IMG/VR virus record: IMGVR_UViG_3300034956_000136
Location: 1-21,453 of that record
Strand: one strand, 5' to 3'
Length of the DNA: 21,453 bases
Source: a virus
Shown here: piece by piece, positions 1 through 6,339 of the stretch
Layout: every line of letters begins with the position of its first letter
How positions within the stretch are numbered: position 1 is the stretch's first letter
Program-made: the position numbers and the translations under genes
Notes under the pieces: model-generated
The model's database searches: none
Told to the model about the DNA's origin: nothing
The model's input: only the letters and a program-made list of their open reading frames with translations

Positions 1-17
1 CTTTTAATATTGAAATT

Positions 18-287
18 ATGAACGGCTACACGACATACGAGGCAGGCAATACCTGCCTATGGATTGATAACACATATTCACTGCAATACAAGGCCAACGA
101 GATTCTAACCAACATTAAGCAATTTACGGAGCTGACCCCATGTCCAAATTGGACGGACCAATACAAGGCCGAACTCCTAGCGAACCTTTTCATGATGCAC
201 CTAGAGCAAAACTTAATGACCCACACCGGGGACGGCGTGAAGTATACGCTCGAGAATTTAACCGAATATTTTATTAACAACTTATAA
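18..287 (+). CDS. Hypothetical phage protein, 89 aa
   Basis: An open frame of 89 codons starting after the A/T-rich sequence GAAATT. I do not recognise a family. The product is mixed alpha/beta in appearance, with several Trp and Cys residues, and no signal peptide or membrane segment is visible. Its stop codon is followed by TT and then the ATG of the next gene (TAATTATG), the same junction used between the next two genes, so it is probably the first visible member of a co-transcribed cluster of small accessory genes. It has no ribosome-binding site of the Shine-Dalgarno type, as is usual in Bacteroidetes phages. Confidence 0.7.
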   Translation: MNGYTTYEAGNTCLWIDNTYSLQYKANEILTNIKQFTELTPCPNWTDQYKAELLANLFMMHLEQNLMTHTGDGVKYTLENLTEYFINNL

Positions 288-289
288 TT

Positions 290-523
290 ATGAAAACGAG
301 AAAAAACCACAAAACCGGACAGGTATCCGTCACAATGGATTACACCGAAATCGCAGCACTTCAAATAGGACTGCGAGAATTGCAGGGCCGTTGGGAAATC
401 AAGGCCAACAAATCTGACGATATAATGAAAGATTTTTATAATGAGTTAGCGGACGAAATGACCGAAAAACTAGCGAAACTACATAAGGCCGAACAATGGG
501 CCTATTACCACAAAACCAAATAA
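290..523 (+). CDS. Hypothetical phage protein, 77 aa
   Basis: A 77-residue product, basic at its N-terminus (MKTRKNHKTG) and otherwise predicted mostly helical and charged. I recognise no family. It starts 3 bases after the upstream stop and its own stop is followed by TT and the ATG of the next gene, which argues for translation as part of one operon. A role in early takeover of the host is typical of small genes in this position, but that is inference from location only. Confidence 0.7.
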   Translation: MKTRKNHKTGQVSVTMDYTEIAALQIGLRELQGRWEIKANKSDDIMKDFYNELADEMTEKLAKLHKAEQWAYYHKTK

Positions 524-525
524 TT

Positions 526-708
526 ATGAGAAACTTAAAAACTGCCGCAATGCTCGCCACTATGTTTGGCGGGTGTTGCATCACCTACGGAAATACATTT
601 GCACTCCCGGAGCATCAAGAGCTTTGGGCCCTAGGCGGGGCCGGCGTATTGCTTTGGTCCTTTGTTATCTTTAAATCATTACCTAAATATAAAAAACTGA
701 AATCATGA
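526..708 (+). CDS. Small two-helix membrane protein, 60 aa
   Basis: The ATG at 526 is preferred over an in-frame ATG at 496. It directly follows the upstream stop in the same TAATTATG junction seen before the previous gene, while the 496 start would overlap that gene by 28 bases. The protein has two hydrophobic segments, about residues 6-26 (rich in Ala, Gly, Met and Cys) and 34-52, joined by a short polar loop and ending in a Lys-rich tail (KYKKLKS). That pattern suggests an inner-membrane protein with the tail in the cytoplasm. No family is recognised; possible roles include superinfection exclusion or an accessory lysis function, neither supported by a motif. Confidence 0.65.
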   Translation: MRNLKTAAMLATMFGGCCITYGNTFALPEHQELWALGGAGVLLWSFVIFKSLPKYKKLKS

Positions 709-1040
709 CCAACATCGAAAAACTATGTAAAAGCCTGATAACTACAGGCACGGACGGAACGAACCCAAGGGTAGAACTTATGTTTTTATCTGAGCCATTA
801 GACGAAATCCTCACGCTACATTGGAGGCTTCAGCAAAGCCTAGGCCGCCCAATAGTTGAGGCAACACTTCACACCAAAGACGGACGCGCTTTGTATTGGG
901 CAGTTGACAGAAACCCCGACACATTTTCCATATCTATAGAGGCCTGCGAGGCTATAGCTAGACAGAGCTACAAGGTAGACGATGACAGGACCACCGAGAC
1001 GGTGAAGCAAATAGTGAAAGTCCTAGGATACCTAGACTAA
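705..1040 (+). CDS. Hypothetical phage protein, 111 aa
   Basis: The start ATG overlaps the upstream stop codon (ATGA), so the two genes are probably translationally coupled. The 111-residue product is soluble and mixed alpha/beta, with no catalytic motif I can name. It is the last gene before the stem-loop at 1040-1083 and may end a small transcription unit. Confidence 0.7.
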   Translation: MTNIEKLCKSLITTGTDGTNPRVELMFLSEPLDEILTLHWRLQQSLGRPIVEATLHTKDGRALYWAVDRNPDTFSISIEACEAIARQSYKVDDDRTTETVKQIVKVLGYLD

Positions 1041-1083
1041 ACCGGGAGCATGGAGCGAAGGCGGAGCAATACCGCCCCCGGTT
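1040..1083 (+). other. Nested stem-loop after the first gene cluster
   Basis: AACCGGG (1040-1046) pairs perfectly with CCCGGTT (1077-1083). Inside the 30-nt loop GCGG (1061-1064) can pair with CCGC (1072-1075), and the loop carries three GAGC/GGAGC-like repeats. The sequence after it is A-rich, not T-rich, so it is not a standard intrinsic terminator. It could be an mRNA-stability or processing structure. Confidence 0.45.
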
Positions 1084-1099
1084 CCTAAAATATAAACAG

Positions 1100-1714
1100 A
1101 TGAAAAAGTCAATTACAAAAATCGAGAACAACGAAATAACTATAAACCTTTTACTATGGTATTCCGCGGCACAATTTGAGGACTACAGGGCCGGCATGAA
1201 ATGGTACAAAGAGGCGCAGGCATTCACGCAATACCTGAGCAGCACTTACGGATTGGATGCCTACCTTTGCGCTGTAGTGGTCGCAATCCTGAGCCCAAAC
1301 AATAAGTGGGCCCGAAACATGATAGATGCCGAGGCATTAATCAAGGCCTTTGTAAGCCTAGGACCCGAGGCCGCACTAGCTGTAAAGGTCTGCACCTATA
1401 ACGCGAACAAGACAAAAGCCGTGAGAGCTTTGACCGGTGAAATTGAACTGAGCGCATCAAGTCCAAAGACCCATGCATTCGCTATGAATGTGGGACTCAA
1501 TAGCCCTGACCACATTACAGTTGATAAGCACCACCTCCGGGCCTGTCTTACCAAGCCTGAACATGGGATTGTTGATTGTGTTGAGAGCTGCACAGCTGCG
1601 CAATACAGGAGAGTTGAGGCCATAACCGCGAAGGTAGCGCATGACCTAGGCCTGAAGGGCTACGAGTTCCAAGCAATAGTTTGGGTGACAATCAAAAGAA
1701 TTTGGAACCGCTAG
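1100..1714 (+). CDS. DUF7178-like phage protein (glycosylase-like fold suspected), 204 aa
   Basis: The product resembles a conserved phage family that I know as DUF7178: an N-terminal part containing WYSAAQ...W.KEA, then LSPNNKWARNMIDAEAL (about residues 65-82), VCTYNANKTKAVRAL (about 97-111) and ITVDKHHLRACL (about 138-149). The helical repeats with a late Asp-containing VD motif are reminiscent of the HhH-GPD DNA glycosylase fold, but I cannot verify the catalytic Lys/Asp pair, so DNA repair or base modification is only a suggestion. The gene stands alone, about 60 bases after the previous gene and 48 before the next. The family name is from memory and has not been checked by search. Confidence 0.6.
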   Translation: MKKSITKIENNEITINLLLWYSAAQFEDYRAGMKWYKEAQAFTQYLSSTYGLDAYLCAVVVAILSPNNKWARNMIDAEALIKAFVSLGPEAALAVKVCTYNANKTKAVRALTGEIELSASSPKTHAFAMNVGLNSPDHITVDKHHLRACLTKPEHGIVDCVESCTAAQYRRVEAITAKVAHDLGLKGYEFQAIVWVTIKRIWNR

Positions 1715-1731
1715 TATTATAAATATAAATG
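1701..1731 (+). promoter_or_regulatory. Weak candidate flavobacterial-type promoter
   Basis: TTTG at 1701-1704, a 19-base spacer, then TATAAATG at 1724-1731. Spacing fits the TTTG-N19-TAnnTTTG consensus of Bacteroidetes, but the second element matches only TA...TG. It lies partly in the end of the upstream gene, just ahead of the gene starting at 1763. Weak evidence. Confidence 0.2.
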
Positions 1732-1762
1732 TGTATATTGCACGAAACTAAAAACTAAAATC

Positions 1763-2053
1763 ATGAATACAAAAACTGAATTTAACAACGAGCTGCTTGA
1801 ATTTAAAAAATATGTCCGCGTATTTTACGGAATGGACAGCAAGCTTTACCCTATGAACGCGAGTGATGAAGAGATTGATGGGGCTTGCGAGCTGTATCGG
1901 TACAGCTGCGATACTCAGGACTCAGTAATATGTTGGGGAAATGGTGACTCCTTGGACCGGGAGCGCGTTAAAGATGTGCTCTTCGCTATGGGCCACGATT
2001 GGAAATTAAAACCTAGAACCTTAAAAAATATACATAGAGAATGGAACATATAA
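1763..2053 (+). CDS. Hypothetical phage protein, 96 aa
   Basis: A 96-residue acidic protein with several Cys residues (ACELYRYSCD, VICWG) and a basic C-terminal end. No known family is recognised. It begins after the A-rich leader CTAAAATC and overlaps the start of the next gene by 13 bases, so the two are probably translated together. Confidence 0.65.
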   Translation: MNTKTEFNNELLEFKKYVRVFYGMDSKLYPMNASDEEIDGACELYRYSCDTQDSVICWGNGDSLDRERVKDVLFAMGHDWKLKPRTLKNIHREWNI

Positions 2054-2268
2054 ATTTACAGGAAATCATGGACGAAAGAATAGCAAGGGACCGCGCTAAA
2101 ATTATGGCGGTCCCGATATGGACATCTCGATTAATATTCAAATCGCAGCTTACATACGGCAAGGCTTACAAGGACCTGAGCGAGCAGCAAAAATATACGC
2201 TGCACCTTACAATAATAACAGAGCAGGAACAACGCGAAGAGATGAGCAGGAGATTTAACAACTACTAA
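2041..2268 (+). CDS. Hypothetical small helical protein, 75 aa
   Basis: A 75-residue, highly charged and probably all-helical product rich in Glu, Gln, Arg and Lys. It overlaps the upstream gene by 13 bases. Its N-terminal segment (LQEIMDERIARDR) resembles that of the following small gene (LEKIMDLVITEDRKRG), so the two may be distant paralogues. No function can be assigned. Confidence 0.65.
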   Translation: MEHINLQEIMDERIARDRAKIMAVPIWTSRLIFKSQLTYGKAYKDLSEQQKYTLHLTIITEQEQREEMSRRFNNY

Positions 2269-2280
2269 AAAATAGAAAAC

Positions 2281-2457
2281 ATGAGACAAACATTTTACCC
2301 CCCGAACGACATTACGTTAGAGAAAATTATGGACCTAGTAATTACTGAGGACCGCAAGCGCGGACAGCAGTACGATAACTACAACACGCAGGACCTAGCA
2401 TACCGGCAGGCTATAAGTGACGGAGCTATGAGAGGCGATAACTATTTTGCAACATGA
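2281..2457 (+). CDS. Hypothetical small protein, 58 aa
   Basis: ATG at 2281, after AGAAAAC, opens 58 codons ending in TGA at 2455-2457. The product starts MRQTFYPPND, carries EKIMDLVITEDRKRGQQYD and ends GDNYFAT. It shares the IMD...RxR pattern with the preceding gene. It overlaps the next gene by 4 bases (ATGA), the usual sign of translational coupling. Function unknown. Confidence 0.6.
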   Translation: MRQTFYPPNDITLEKIMDLVITEDRKRGQQYDNYNTQDLAYRQAISDGAMRGDNYFAT

Positions 2458-2561
2458 ACGACATACCACAATCCAACTGCTGCACAGCTGATGCATGGTT
2501 TGAGACGGACATATGCTCAGCTTGTTGGGAACATGCAGACTTTGAAATAATAGAAGAATAA
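2454..2561 (+). CDS. Cysteine-rich, probably zinc-binding mini-protein, 35 aa
   Basis: ATG at 2454 sits inside the stop of the preceding gene (ATGA). The 35-residue product contains SNCCTADAW followed by DICSACWEHADFE, giving a CC-x(11)-CxxC arrangement with a following His. Similar tiny phage proteins with a CC...CxxCxEH pattern are common, and a single zinc-ribbon-like site is the natural reading. It may bind nucleic acid or a host protein; nothing shows which. Confidence 0.6.
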   Translation: MNDIPQSNCCTADAWFETDICSACWEHADFEIIEE

Positions 2562-2573
2562 ATAATAGAAAAC

Positions 2574-2798
2574 ATGAGAAAATTATTAAGAAAATTGCTA
2601 GGTATTGAGAAAGATTTGTTTAACTTGCAGCGTAGCGCAGACACAATGAGTAACAGGATGGACTCATTAAGCGAAGAGCTACATGACCTGAGAGATTTGA
2701 TAAGCTTTGATTTAGTGGGTAACCTGAGTGCATTGGACGATGAGCTACAGGACCTAAGAGATATAGTAAGTATGAACGAGAACAATAAAAATAAATAG
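2574..2798 (+). CDS. Coiled-coil small protein, 74 aa
   Basis: The 74-residue product begins with a basic amphipathic stretch (MRKLLRKLLG) and continues as a heptad-patterned coiled coil. It contains two similar segments, SLSEELHDLRDLIS and ALDDELQDLRDIVS, about 27 residues apart, which look like an internal duplication. It probably forms an oligomer. No family recognised. The leader AGAAAAC is the same as before the gene at 2281. Confidence 0.6.
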   Translation: MRKLLRKLLGIEKDLFNLQRSADTMSNRMDSLSEELHDLRDLISFDLVGNLSALDDELQDLRDIVSMNENNKNK

Positions 2799-2800
2799 AC

Positions 2801-3055
2801 ATGGACATTAAGAAAAGAATTGCAGAGGCTATCACTAGCGGGAAGTTTGTAGCCGGTACATATGTCAAGGCCAACGGAGAGATTACATCCTTCCATGGTA
2901 GAGCAGGTGTACACAAGCACACGAAGGGCGGGAAGTCTTGCCTTAACCCTAACAACTTTTTAATATATGACGTACAGCGTGAACGCTACATGGCCCTAAA
3001 GCCTGAGAGTATACTACGACTAGTATCATCTAACAATTTATACGAAACGATATGA
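2801..3055 (+). CDS. Small beta-rich phage protein, 84 aa
   Basis: The 84-residue product alternates short strands: FVAGTYVKANGEI, FHGRAGVHKHTKGG and then NFLIYDVQRERYMALKPESILRL. The pattern of a beginning ...F..tYvK.nGe.., a central Gly-rich loop and a closing YD....Y..L..e.Il.L is like small phage SH3/Sm-like barrel proteins (for instance the WYL_2 type), but the match is by eye only. Its stop overlaps the next start (ATGA). Confidence 0.55.
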   Translation: MDIKKRIAEAITSGKFVAGTYVKANGEITSFHGRAGVHKHTKGGKSCLNPNNFLIYDVQRERYMALKPESILRLVSSNNLYETI

Positions 3056-3192
3056 TGACAGAGACAGAAAAGATTCAGAACGCAGGACTGCTGACAAGGC
3101 TAGAGCAATACTTCAAGACCGAGCACGGCAACACCTCACAAATCGCTGCTGAAATTGCAGAACTTAGAAACCTAATAACAAAAGACCTATGA
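3052..3192 (+). CDS. Hypothetical small helical protein, 46 aa
   Basis: ATG at 3052 overlaps the upstream stop. The 46-residue product begins MMTETEKIQNAG and ends AELRNLITKDL; it is helical and lacks recognisable motifs. Its stop overlaps the next start (ATGA at 3189-3192). The unbroken chain of 4-base overlaps on both sides is the main evidence that it is real. Confidence 0.55.
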   Translation: MMTETEKIQNAGLLTRLEQYFKTEHGNTSQIAAEIAELRNLITKDL

Positions 3193-3344
3193 GAAAGTTA
3201 ACTTACGAAGTACAATGGGATGGTTTTATAAGTCAAGAAAGATATACTCAAGACTTTGAAACAATAGACGAGGCTAGGATAGCACTAGCACTACACAATA
3301 AACGCAATGCTGTAATGAAAATACGATTCAATGACAGCGAGTGA
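3189..3344 (+). CDS. Hypothetical small protein, 51 aa
   Basis: ATG at 3189 lies in the stop of the preceding gene. The 51-residue product reads as a beta-alpha-beta unit: LTYEVQWDGF, then a helix FETIDEARIALALH, then AVMKIRFND. This layout is common in tiny phage proteins of unknown role. It overlaps the next gene by 14 bases. Confidence 0.55.
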   Translation: MRKLTYEVQWDGFISQERYTQDFETIDEARIALALHNKRNAVMKIRFNDSE

Positions 3345-3636
3345 CACCCTCCTGTATGCCGCAGACCTTGAGCTTTTATACGATGCATTCAATGACCTAC
3401 TAGAAGCTGAGAGGGAAGAGTTGAGCAACCCCGAGAGGGTTGCTCGAATAGTATACAAGTTCGAGAGATTTGTATCTATACATGAGGTCAGGACAGGTGA
3501 CATCATAACTCTTAAAGACAGGTTAGAGAAAGCGGGTAACGAATACCGAGCGTTGAAGTTAAGATACGATGGTATGACAGATAGGTATAACCAATCGAAA
3601 GAACTTCTTAACAAGGTTCTTAACGAAAAGGTGTAA
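3331..3636 (+). CDS. Hypothetical coiled-coil protein, 101 aa
   Basis: A 101-residue, strongly charged and helical protein with a likely coiled coil in its C-terminal half (LKDRLEKAGNEYRALKLR through LNKVLNEKV). It overlaps the upstream gene by 14 bases and is the last gene before the large palindrome at 3657-3680, so it probably ends the transcription unit. Function unknown. Confidence 0.65.
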   Translation: MTASDTLLYAADLELLYDAFNDLLEAEREELSNPERVARIVYKFERFVSIHEVRTGDIITLKDRLEKAGNEYRALKLRYDGMTDRYNQSKELLNKVLNEKV

Positions 3637-3656
3637 TGTTAATAAGAGTATTATAA

Positions 3657-3680
3657 AAGAGTTCCCTTAAGGGAACTCTT
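3657..3680. terminator. Perfect 24-bp palindrome, probable terminator or operator
   Basis: AAGAGTTCCC TTAA GGGAACTCTT is fully self-complementary and forms a 10-bp stem with a TTAA loop. Downstream on the plus strand there is only ATAATAATAG, so a classical U-tract is missing; on the minus strand TTTTATAAT follows. It separates the small-gene cluster from the sigma-like gene at 3720. A twofold protein-binding site is equally possible. Confidence 0.5.
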
Positions 3681-3719
3681 ATAATAATAGTATAGTATAT
3701 AATATATTATAATAAAGCG
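3681..3719 (+). promoter_or_regulatory. AT-only leader with 14-bp palindrome before the sigma-like gene
   Basis: Almost pure A/T, containing the perfect palindrome TATAATATATTATA (3698-3711) about 8 bases ahead of the ATG at 3720. It could supply an easily melted promoter or a repressor site for the sigma-like gene. No matching upstream promoter element is evident. Confidence 0.35.
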
Positions 3720-4421
3720 ATGAAAATAACAGACGATTATATAGCAAAGTGGTTCCCACCTAACCGCAGATTCCTGCACTTCTGTGCAAAGTATTATGGA
3801 TACTCGTTCTACAGCGATGATGTTGTGGAGGAGGCTAACTTCATAGCGATTAAGAACGTGATGAGCTTGAAGCGTAGAGAGGTAGAGTTCGAAGGTGAGA
3901 AGCACATGGTTGGTACAGTGATGAGCACCTTTAGGTTTGCTATCCTCAATGCTTACAAAGTATTAGAGAGAGCTAAGAGATTAGATGTCCGGACTGAGAG
4001 CGAGGTAACCTACAGCAACGGAGATGATGAGTTCAATATGTACCTACAGAACGCAGTGTCTAACGACCTGCCTTATGATAATACAATTGAGATAATCAAA
4101 GAGTTTATGAGTGAGGAACTCAACGTAGTAGAGCGCGACATCATCAGGATGTATTACCTAGAGGATAAGACTAGGAACGAGATAGCTCTAGAGCTAGACA
4201 TCCATCCTAAAACAGTGAGGAACACCCAAGGTAGAGCGTTAACAAAACTAAAAAAATATATGTATGAAGTCACACACGTTACAAACAAAAAAGAAGTTAA
4301 GCCTAGAAATAGTAGAAAGACTGTGTCAGTCGTACCAAAAATCGTACGGAGTAAACCCGCTGTCACCAACAAAGCAAAGAGTAGTAGTCATTCCGAGGCA
4401 ATGTCTTTCCTTTATCCTTAA
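3720..4421 (+). CDS. Phage RNA polymerase sigma-like factor, 233 aa
   Basis: The C-terminal half carries a clear sigma region 4-type helix-turn-helix: ELNVVERDIIRMYYLED (about 133-149), NEIALELDIHPKTVRN (153-168) and GRALTKLKKYM (171-181), as in sigma-70/ECF factors. Residues about 14-90 (AIKNVMSLKRR, FRFAILNAYKVLERAKR) could be a diverged region 2, though the -10 binding residues are not obvious. It probably redirects the host polymerase to phage promoters. Residues 182-233 form a basic, Lys/Ser/Val-rich, probably disordered tail; exactly this part overlaps the next gene in another frame. A DNA-binding transcription factor without core binding is the alternative. A strong AT-rich leader with a palindrome precedes it. 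Confidence 0.7.
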   Translation: MKITDDYIAKWFPPNRRFLHFCAKYYGYSFYSDDVVEEANFIAIKNVMSLKRREVEFEGEKHMVGTVMSTFRFAILNAYKVLERAKRLDVRTESEVTYSNGDDEFNMYLQNAVSNDLPYDNTIEIIKEFMSEELNVVERDIIRMYYLEDKTRNEIALELDIHPKTVRNTQGRALTKLKKYMYEVTHVTNKKEVKPRNSRKTVSVVPKIVRSKPAVTNKAKSSSHSEAMSFLYP

Positions 4422-4761
4422 GAATAAATTTACCACTACCTACCAAGAGGTTGGTAGTTATCTCAATGTTAATCACGCAACGATTATACATGGTGAGAGA
4501 CAGGTGAAAGACAGGATGTCTGTACTAGACAAAGAGTTTGTCAGTGCTGTAAACAATTGGGCAACAATCTTTGAGAAGGTTATGCCTGATGACATTCGCA
4601 CAATGTGGTCCACACAGGACAGAATCATTGCCGTGCTAGAGACTACACTACTAAACACCGAGTCAGCTATTGCTGTGTTGGAAGGAGTGTTGGAAATATA
4701 CAGGGCAGACGTTGTCGAGCACGGTGAATCGGAGTATATTAAACCTAGAGAAAATAAGTAA
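4264..4761 (+). CDS. DnaA domain IV-like DNA-binding protein, 165 aa
   Basis: Residues about 13-85 match the C-terminal DNA-binding domain of the replication initiator DnaA: LSLEIVERLCQSYQ, then VVVIPRQCLSFILKNKF (compare DnaA PRQIAMYL), then the helix-turn-helix YQEVGSYLNVNHATIIHGER (compare the DnaA signature EIG..F..RDHTTV.HA). No AAA+ ATPase domain or Walker motif is present. Residues 86-165 are helical and unrecognised. It may bind DnaA-box-like sites in the phage origin, or compete with host DnaA. The ATG at 4264 is the only one before the domain and lies 158 bases inside the sigma-like gene. A second protein of the same type is at 6296. Confidence 0.75.
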   Translation: MKSHTLQTKKKLSLEIVERLCQSYQKSYGVNPLSPTKQRVVVIPRQCLSFILKNKFTTTYQEVGSYLNVNHATIIHGERQVKDRMSVLDKEFVSAVNNWATIFEKVMPDDIRTMWSTQDRIIAVLETTLLNTESAIAVLEGVLEIYRADVVEHGESEYIKPRENK

Positions 4762-4780
4762 CCAATTAAATTTTATAACT

Positions 4781-5329
4781 ATGAGTGTACACAATTTCAA
4801 AACCACCAACATCAAAGGCAAGGCCTATGTAGAGGTGAACGAGCGTATCAAATACCTTCGCACACATCCTGACTATTCAGGTTGGTCATTGTCTTCAGAG
4901 ATTGTTCAGTTAGATGCTGACAGCTGTGTTATCAGAGCTGAAATACGTGATGACAATTGGGTCCTAAGAGCTACAGGATTCGCACAGGAGGACAAGTCGA
5001 GTAGCTACATTAACAAGACAAGTTATGTGGAGAACTGTGAGACGAGTGCTTGGGGACGTGCATTGGCTAATCTCGGTATTGGTATTGATACTTCGATTGC
5101 AAGTAGTAACGAAGTTACAATGGCTATCGCCAAGCAAGATGTCAAAAAAGGGGATAACCCTAGTCCTGCGGCTAAGGAGGAAGCTAAGATAAAAATGACT
5201 AGCGACATCAAGAGAAAGATGATAGAGGCTGTGAAGAACGGAGCGGCTGACAAAGTTAAGGTAGCCCTAGGTAAGTACGAGGTTACTGCTGACCAACGCA
5301 AAGAGATTCTCGGTGCTGAATTGGTCTAA
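4781..5329 (+). CDS. ERF/annealing-type recombination protein (putative), 182 aa
   Basis: The start at 4781 is chosen because it follows the AT-rich leader TTTTATAACT; the longer frame from 4670 would run inside the upstream gene. Conserved features are VNERIKYLRTHP, then SEIVQLD and VIRAEIRDDNWVLRATGFA, then NKTSYVENCETSAWGRALAN and GIGIDTSIASSNEV (about residues 80-113). The NKTS..EN.ETSA.GRAL..LGIG...IAS..EV pattern is shared by phage proteins that I associate with single-strand annealing (ERF/Rad52-like) functions. The exonuclease two genes downstream and the SSB-like gene support a role in DNA recombination and replication. The exact family needs a profile search. Confidence 0.55.
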   Translation: MSVHNFKTTNIKGKAYVEVNERIKYLRTHPDYSGWSLSSEIVQLDADSCVIRAEIRDDNWVLRATGFAQEDKSSSYINKTSYVENCETSAWGRALANLGIGIDTSIASSNEVTMAIAKQDVKKGDNPSPAAKEEAKIKMTSDIKRKMIEAVKNGAADKVKVALGKYEVTADQRKEILGAELV

Positions 5330-5348
5330 CGAACTAAAGGACTTCAAG

Positions 5349-5594
5349 ATGAGTGATACTGTGACTACGTTTGCAGCGTCACTTATCTCTGAGGTTGTTA
5401 GTCCCTCGATAAAGGACGAGGTAGTAGAAGTTCTTTATGAGGTAAATGATTATGAACTAGAGTTCCTACAAAGTTATACCATTCACCTGATTGATTTACT
5501 ATCAGGCTTGGAGAATGAAACCCCTACTGAAATAGAGGTTGATGACTTGGTAGACTACACTCTGCAACACATGGGAATAGATGTCCGTAATTGA
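5349..5594 (+). CDS. Hypothetical acidic protein, 81 aa
   Basis: I take the ATG at 5349 as the start: it has AAAGG 8 bases upstream (a rare Shine-Dalgarno-like site here), and it avoids overlap with the previous gene that the in-frame ATG at 5313 would cause. The 81-residue product is very acidic and helical, rich in Glu, Asp and Val, without recognisable motifs. It overlaps the exonuclease start by 14 bases, so it may partner or regulate that enzyme; this is inference from position. Confidence 0.6.
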   Translation: MSDTVTTFAASLISEVVSPSIKDEVVEVLYEVNDYELEFLQSYTIHLIDLLSGLENETPTEIEVDDLVDYTLQHMGIDVRN

Positions 5595-6339
5595 AAAGTT
5601 TAATGATGATGAGGCTTACTTCGCTGACAAGGAGTACCTCTCGAATAGTATGCTTAAGCTGCTAAGGCAGTCACCTACTAAGTTTCACTTGATGAGAAAA
5701 GGTAAGTGGTCCTACCCTAGTGCATCCTATTTTGACATTGGTACTGCGCTGCACGCGCTGTTCCTAGAGGGCAAGCAGGTAGCTGTTCCCTTCGAAGGAA
5801 GAAGAGGTACTACTGCTTACAAGGAAATGAAACTAGAGAATGAAGGTAAGTTAGTCATGCCGTCCAAAGATTATAATCTCGTGATGGGTATGTACGACAA
5901 GCTAATGAAACTAGATGAGGTCACTGACCTAATGGGCATTGACTTTAAAGCTGAGGTTCCGGCTGTTATGGAACACATAACTGAATCAGGTAATGTTATT
6001 AAACTCAAGGGCAAGGCTGATGCTTTAGTCTTTGATGGAGTTGAGACTTACTTGGTTGACCTTAAGACCTCAGCAAAATCCCTAGAGGATTGGAAGAAGG
6101 GCGCACCATGGATGATGTACAATCAACAAGCACACATCTACAAAACATTATTCGGTGTGGACAACTTCTACTTCCTAGTGATTGAGAAAGATTTCCCTTA
6201 CGAGGTAGGTATCTTCCGTGCAAGCGATGAGTTCCTAGCTAGAGGGGAGTGGGAGTTCAACAAATCTATTAACCTTTACGAAAAAACATTTCTAAATGGA
6301 GTATTCAATCCTTACTCAGCAAGAGTTGGGGAACTTTAA
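5581..6339 (+). CDS. RecE/Cas4-like PD-(D/E)XK exonuclease, 252 aa
   Basis: The protein shows the ordered motifs of the PDDEXK_1/exodeoxyribonuclease VIII-like family: LSNSMLKLLRQSPTKFHL near the N-terminus, GTALHALFLEG (about 54-64, His58), GKADALV with Asp147, VDLKT with Asp160 and Lys162 as the (D/E)xK pair, and NQQAHIY as the QxxxY motif (Gln183-Tyr187). It would degrade one strand of double-stranded DNA ends to expose single strands for annealing. It follows the annealing-type gene and precedes the SSB-like gene, the usual trio for phage recombination. Length is normal for the family. Its end overlaps the next gene by 44 bases. Confidence 0.85.
   Translation: MSVIEKFNDDEAYFADKEYLSNSMLKLLRQSPTKFHLMRKGKWSYPSASYFDIGTALHALFLEGKQVAVPFEGRRGTTAYKEMKLENEGKLVMPSKDYNLVMGMYDKLMKLDEVTDLMGIDFKAEVPAVMEHITESGNVIKLKGKADALVFDGVETYLVDLKTSAKSLEDWKKGAPWMMYNQQAHIYKTLFGVDNFYFLVIEKDFPYEVGIFRASDEFLARGEWEFNKSINLYEKTFLNGVFNPYSARVGEL

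Noticed and set aside
2426-2955. Long minus-strand frames of 164 and 111 codons.
   Set aside because: They are Ser/Leu-rich shadows opposite a chain of coupled plus-strand genes and lack any promoter or ribosome-binding context.
1-3100. Apparent abundance of CTAG tetranucleotides.
   Set aside because: By eye there are about 18 in 3 kb, only modestly above random expectation, and largely explained by use of the Leu codon CTA and by GAC-CTA pairs.
4670-4780. N-terminal extension of the annealing-type protein from an ATG at 4670.
   Set aside because: It lies inside the DnaA-like gene, has no conserved look (Cys/Trp-rich, low similarity to the domain), and the ATG at 4781 has a proper AT-rich leader.
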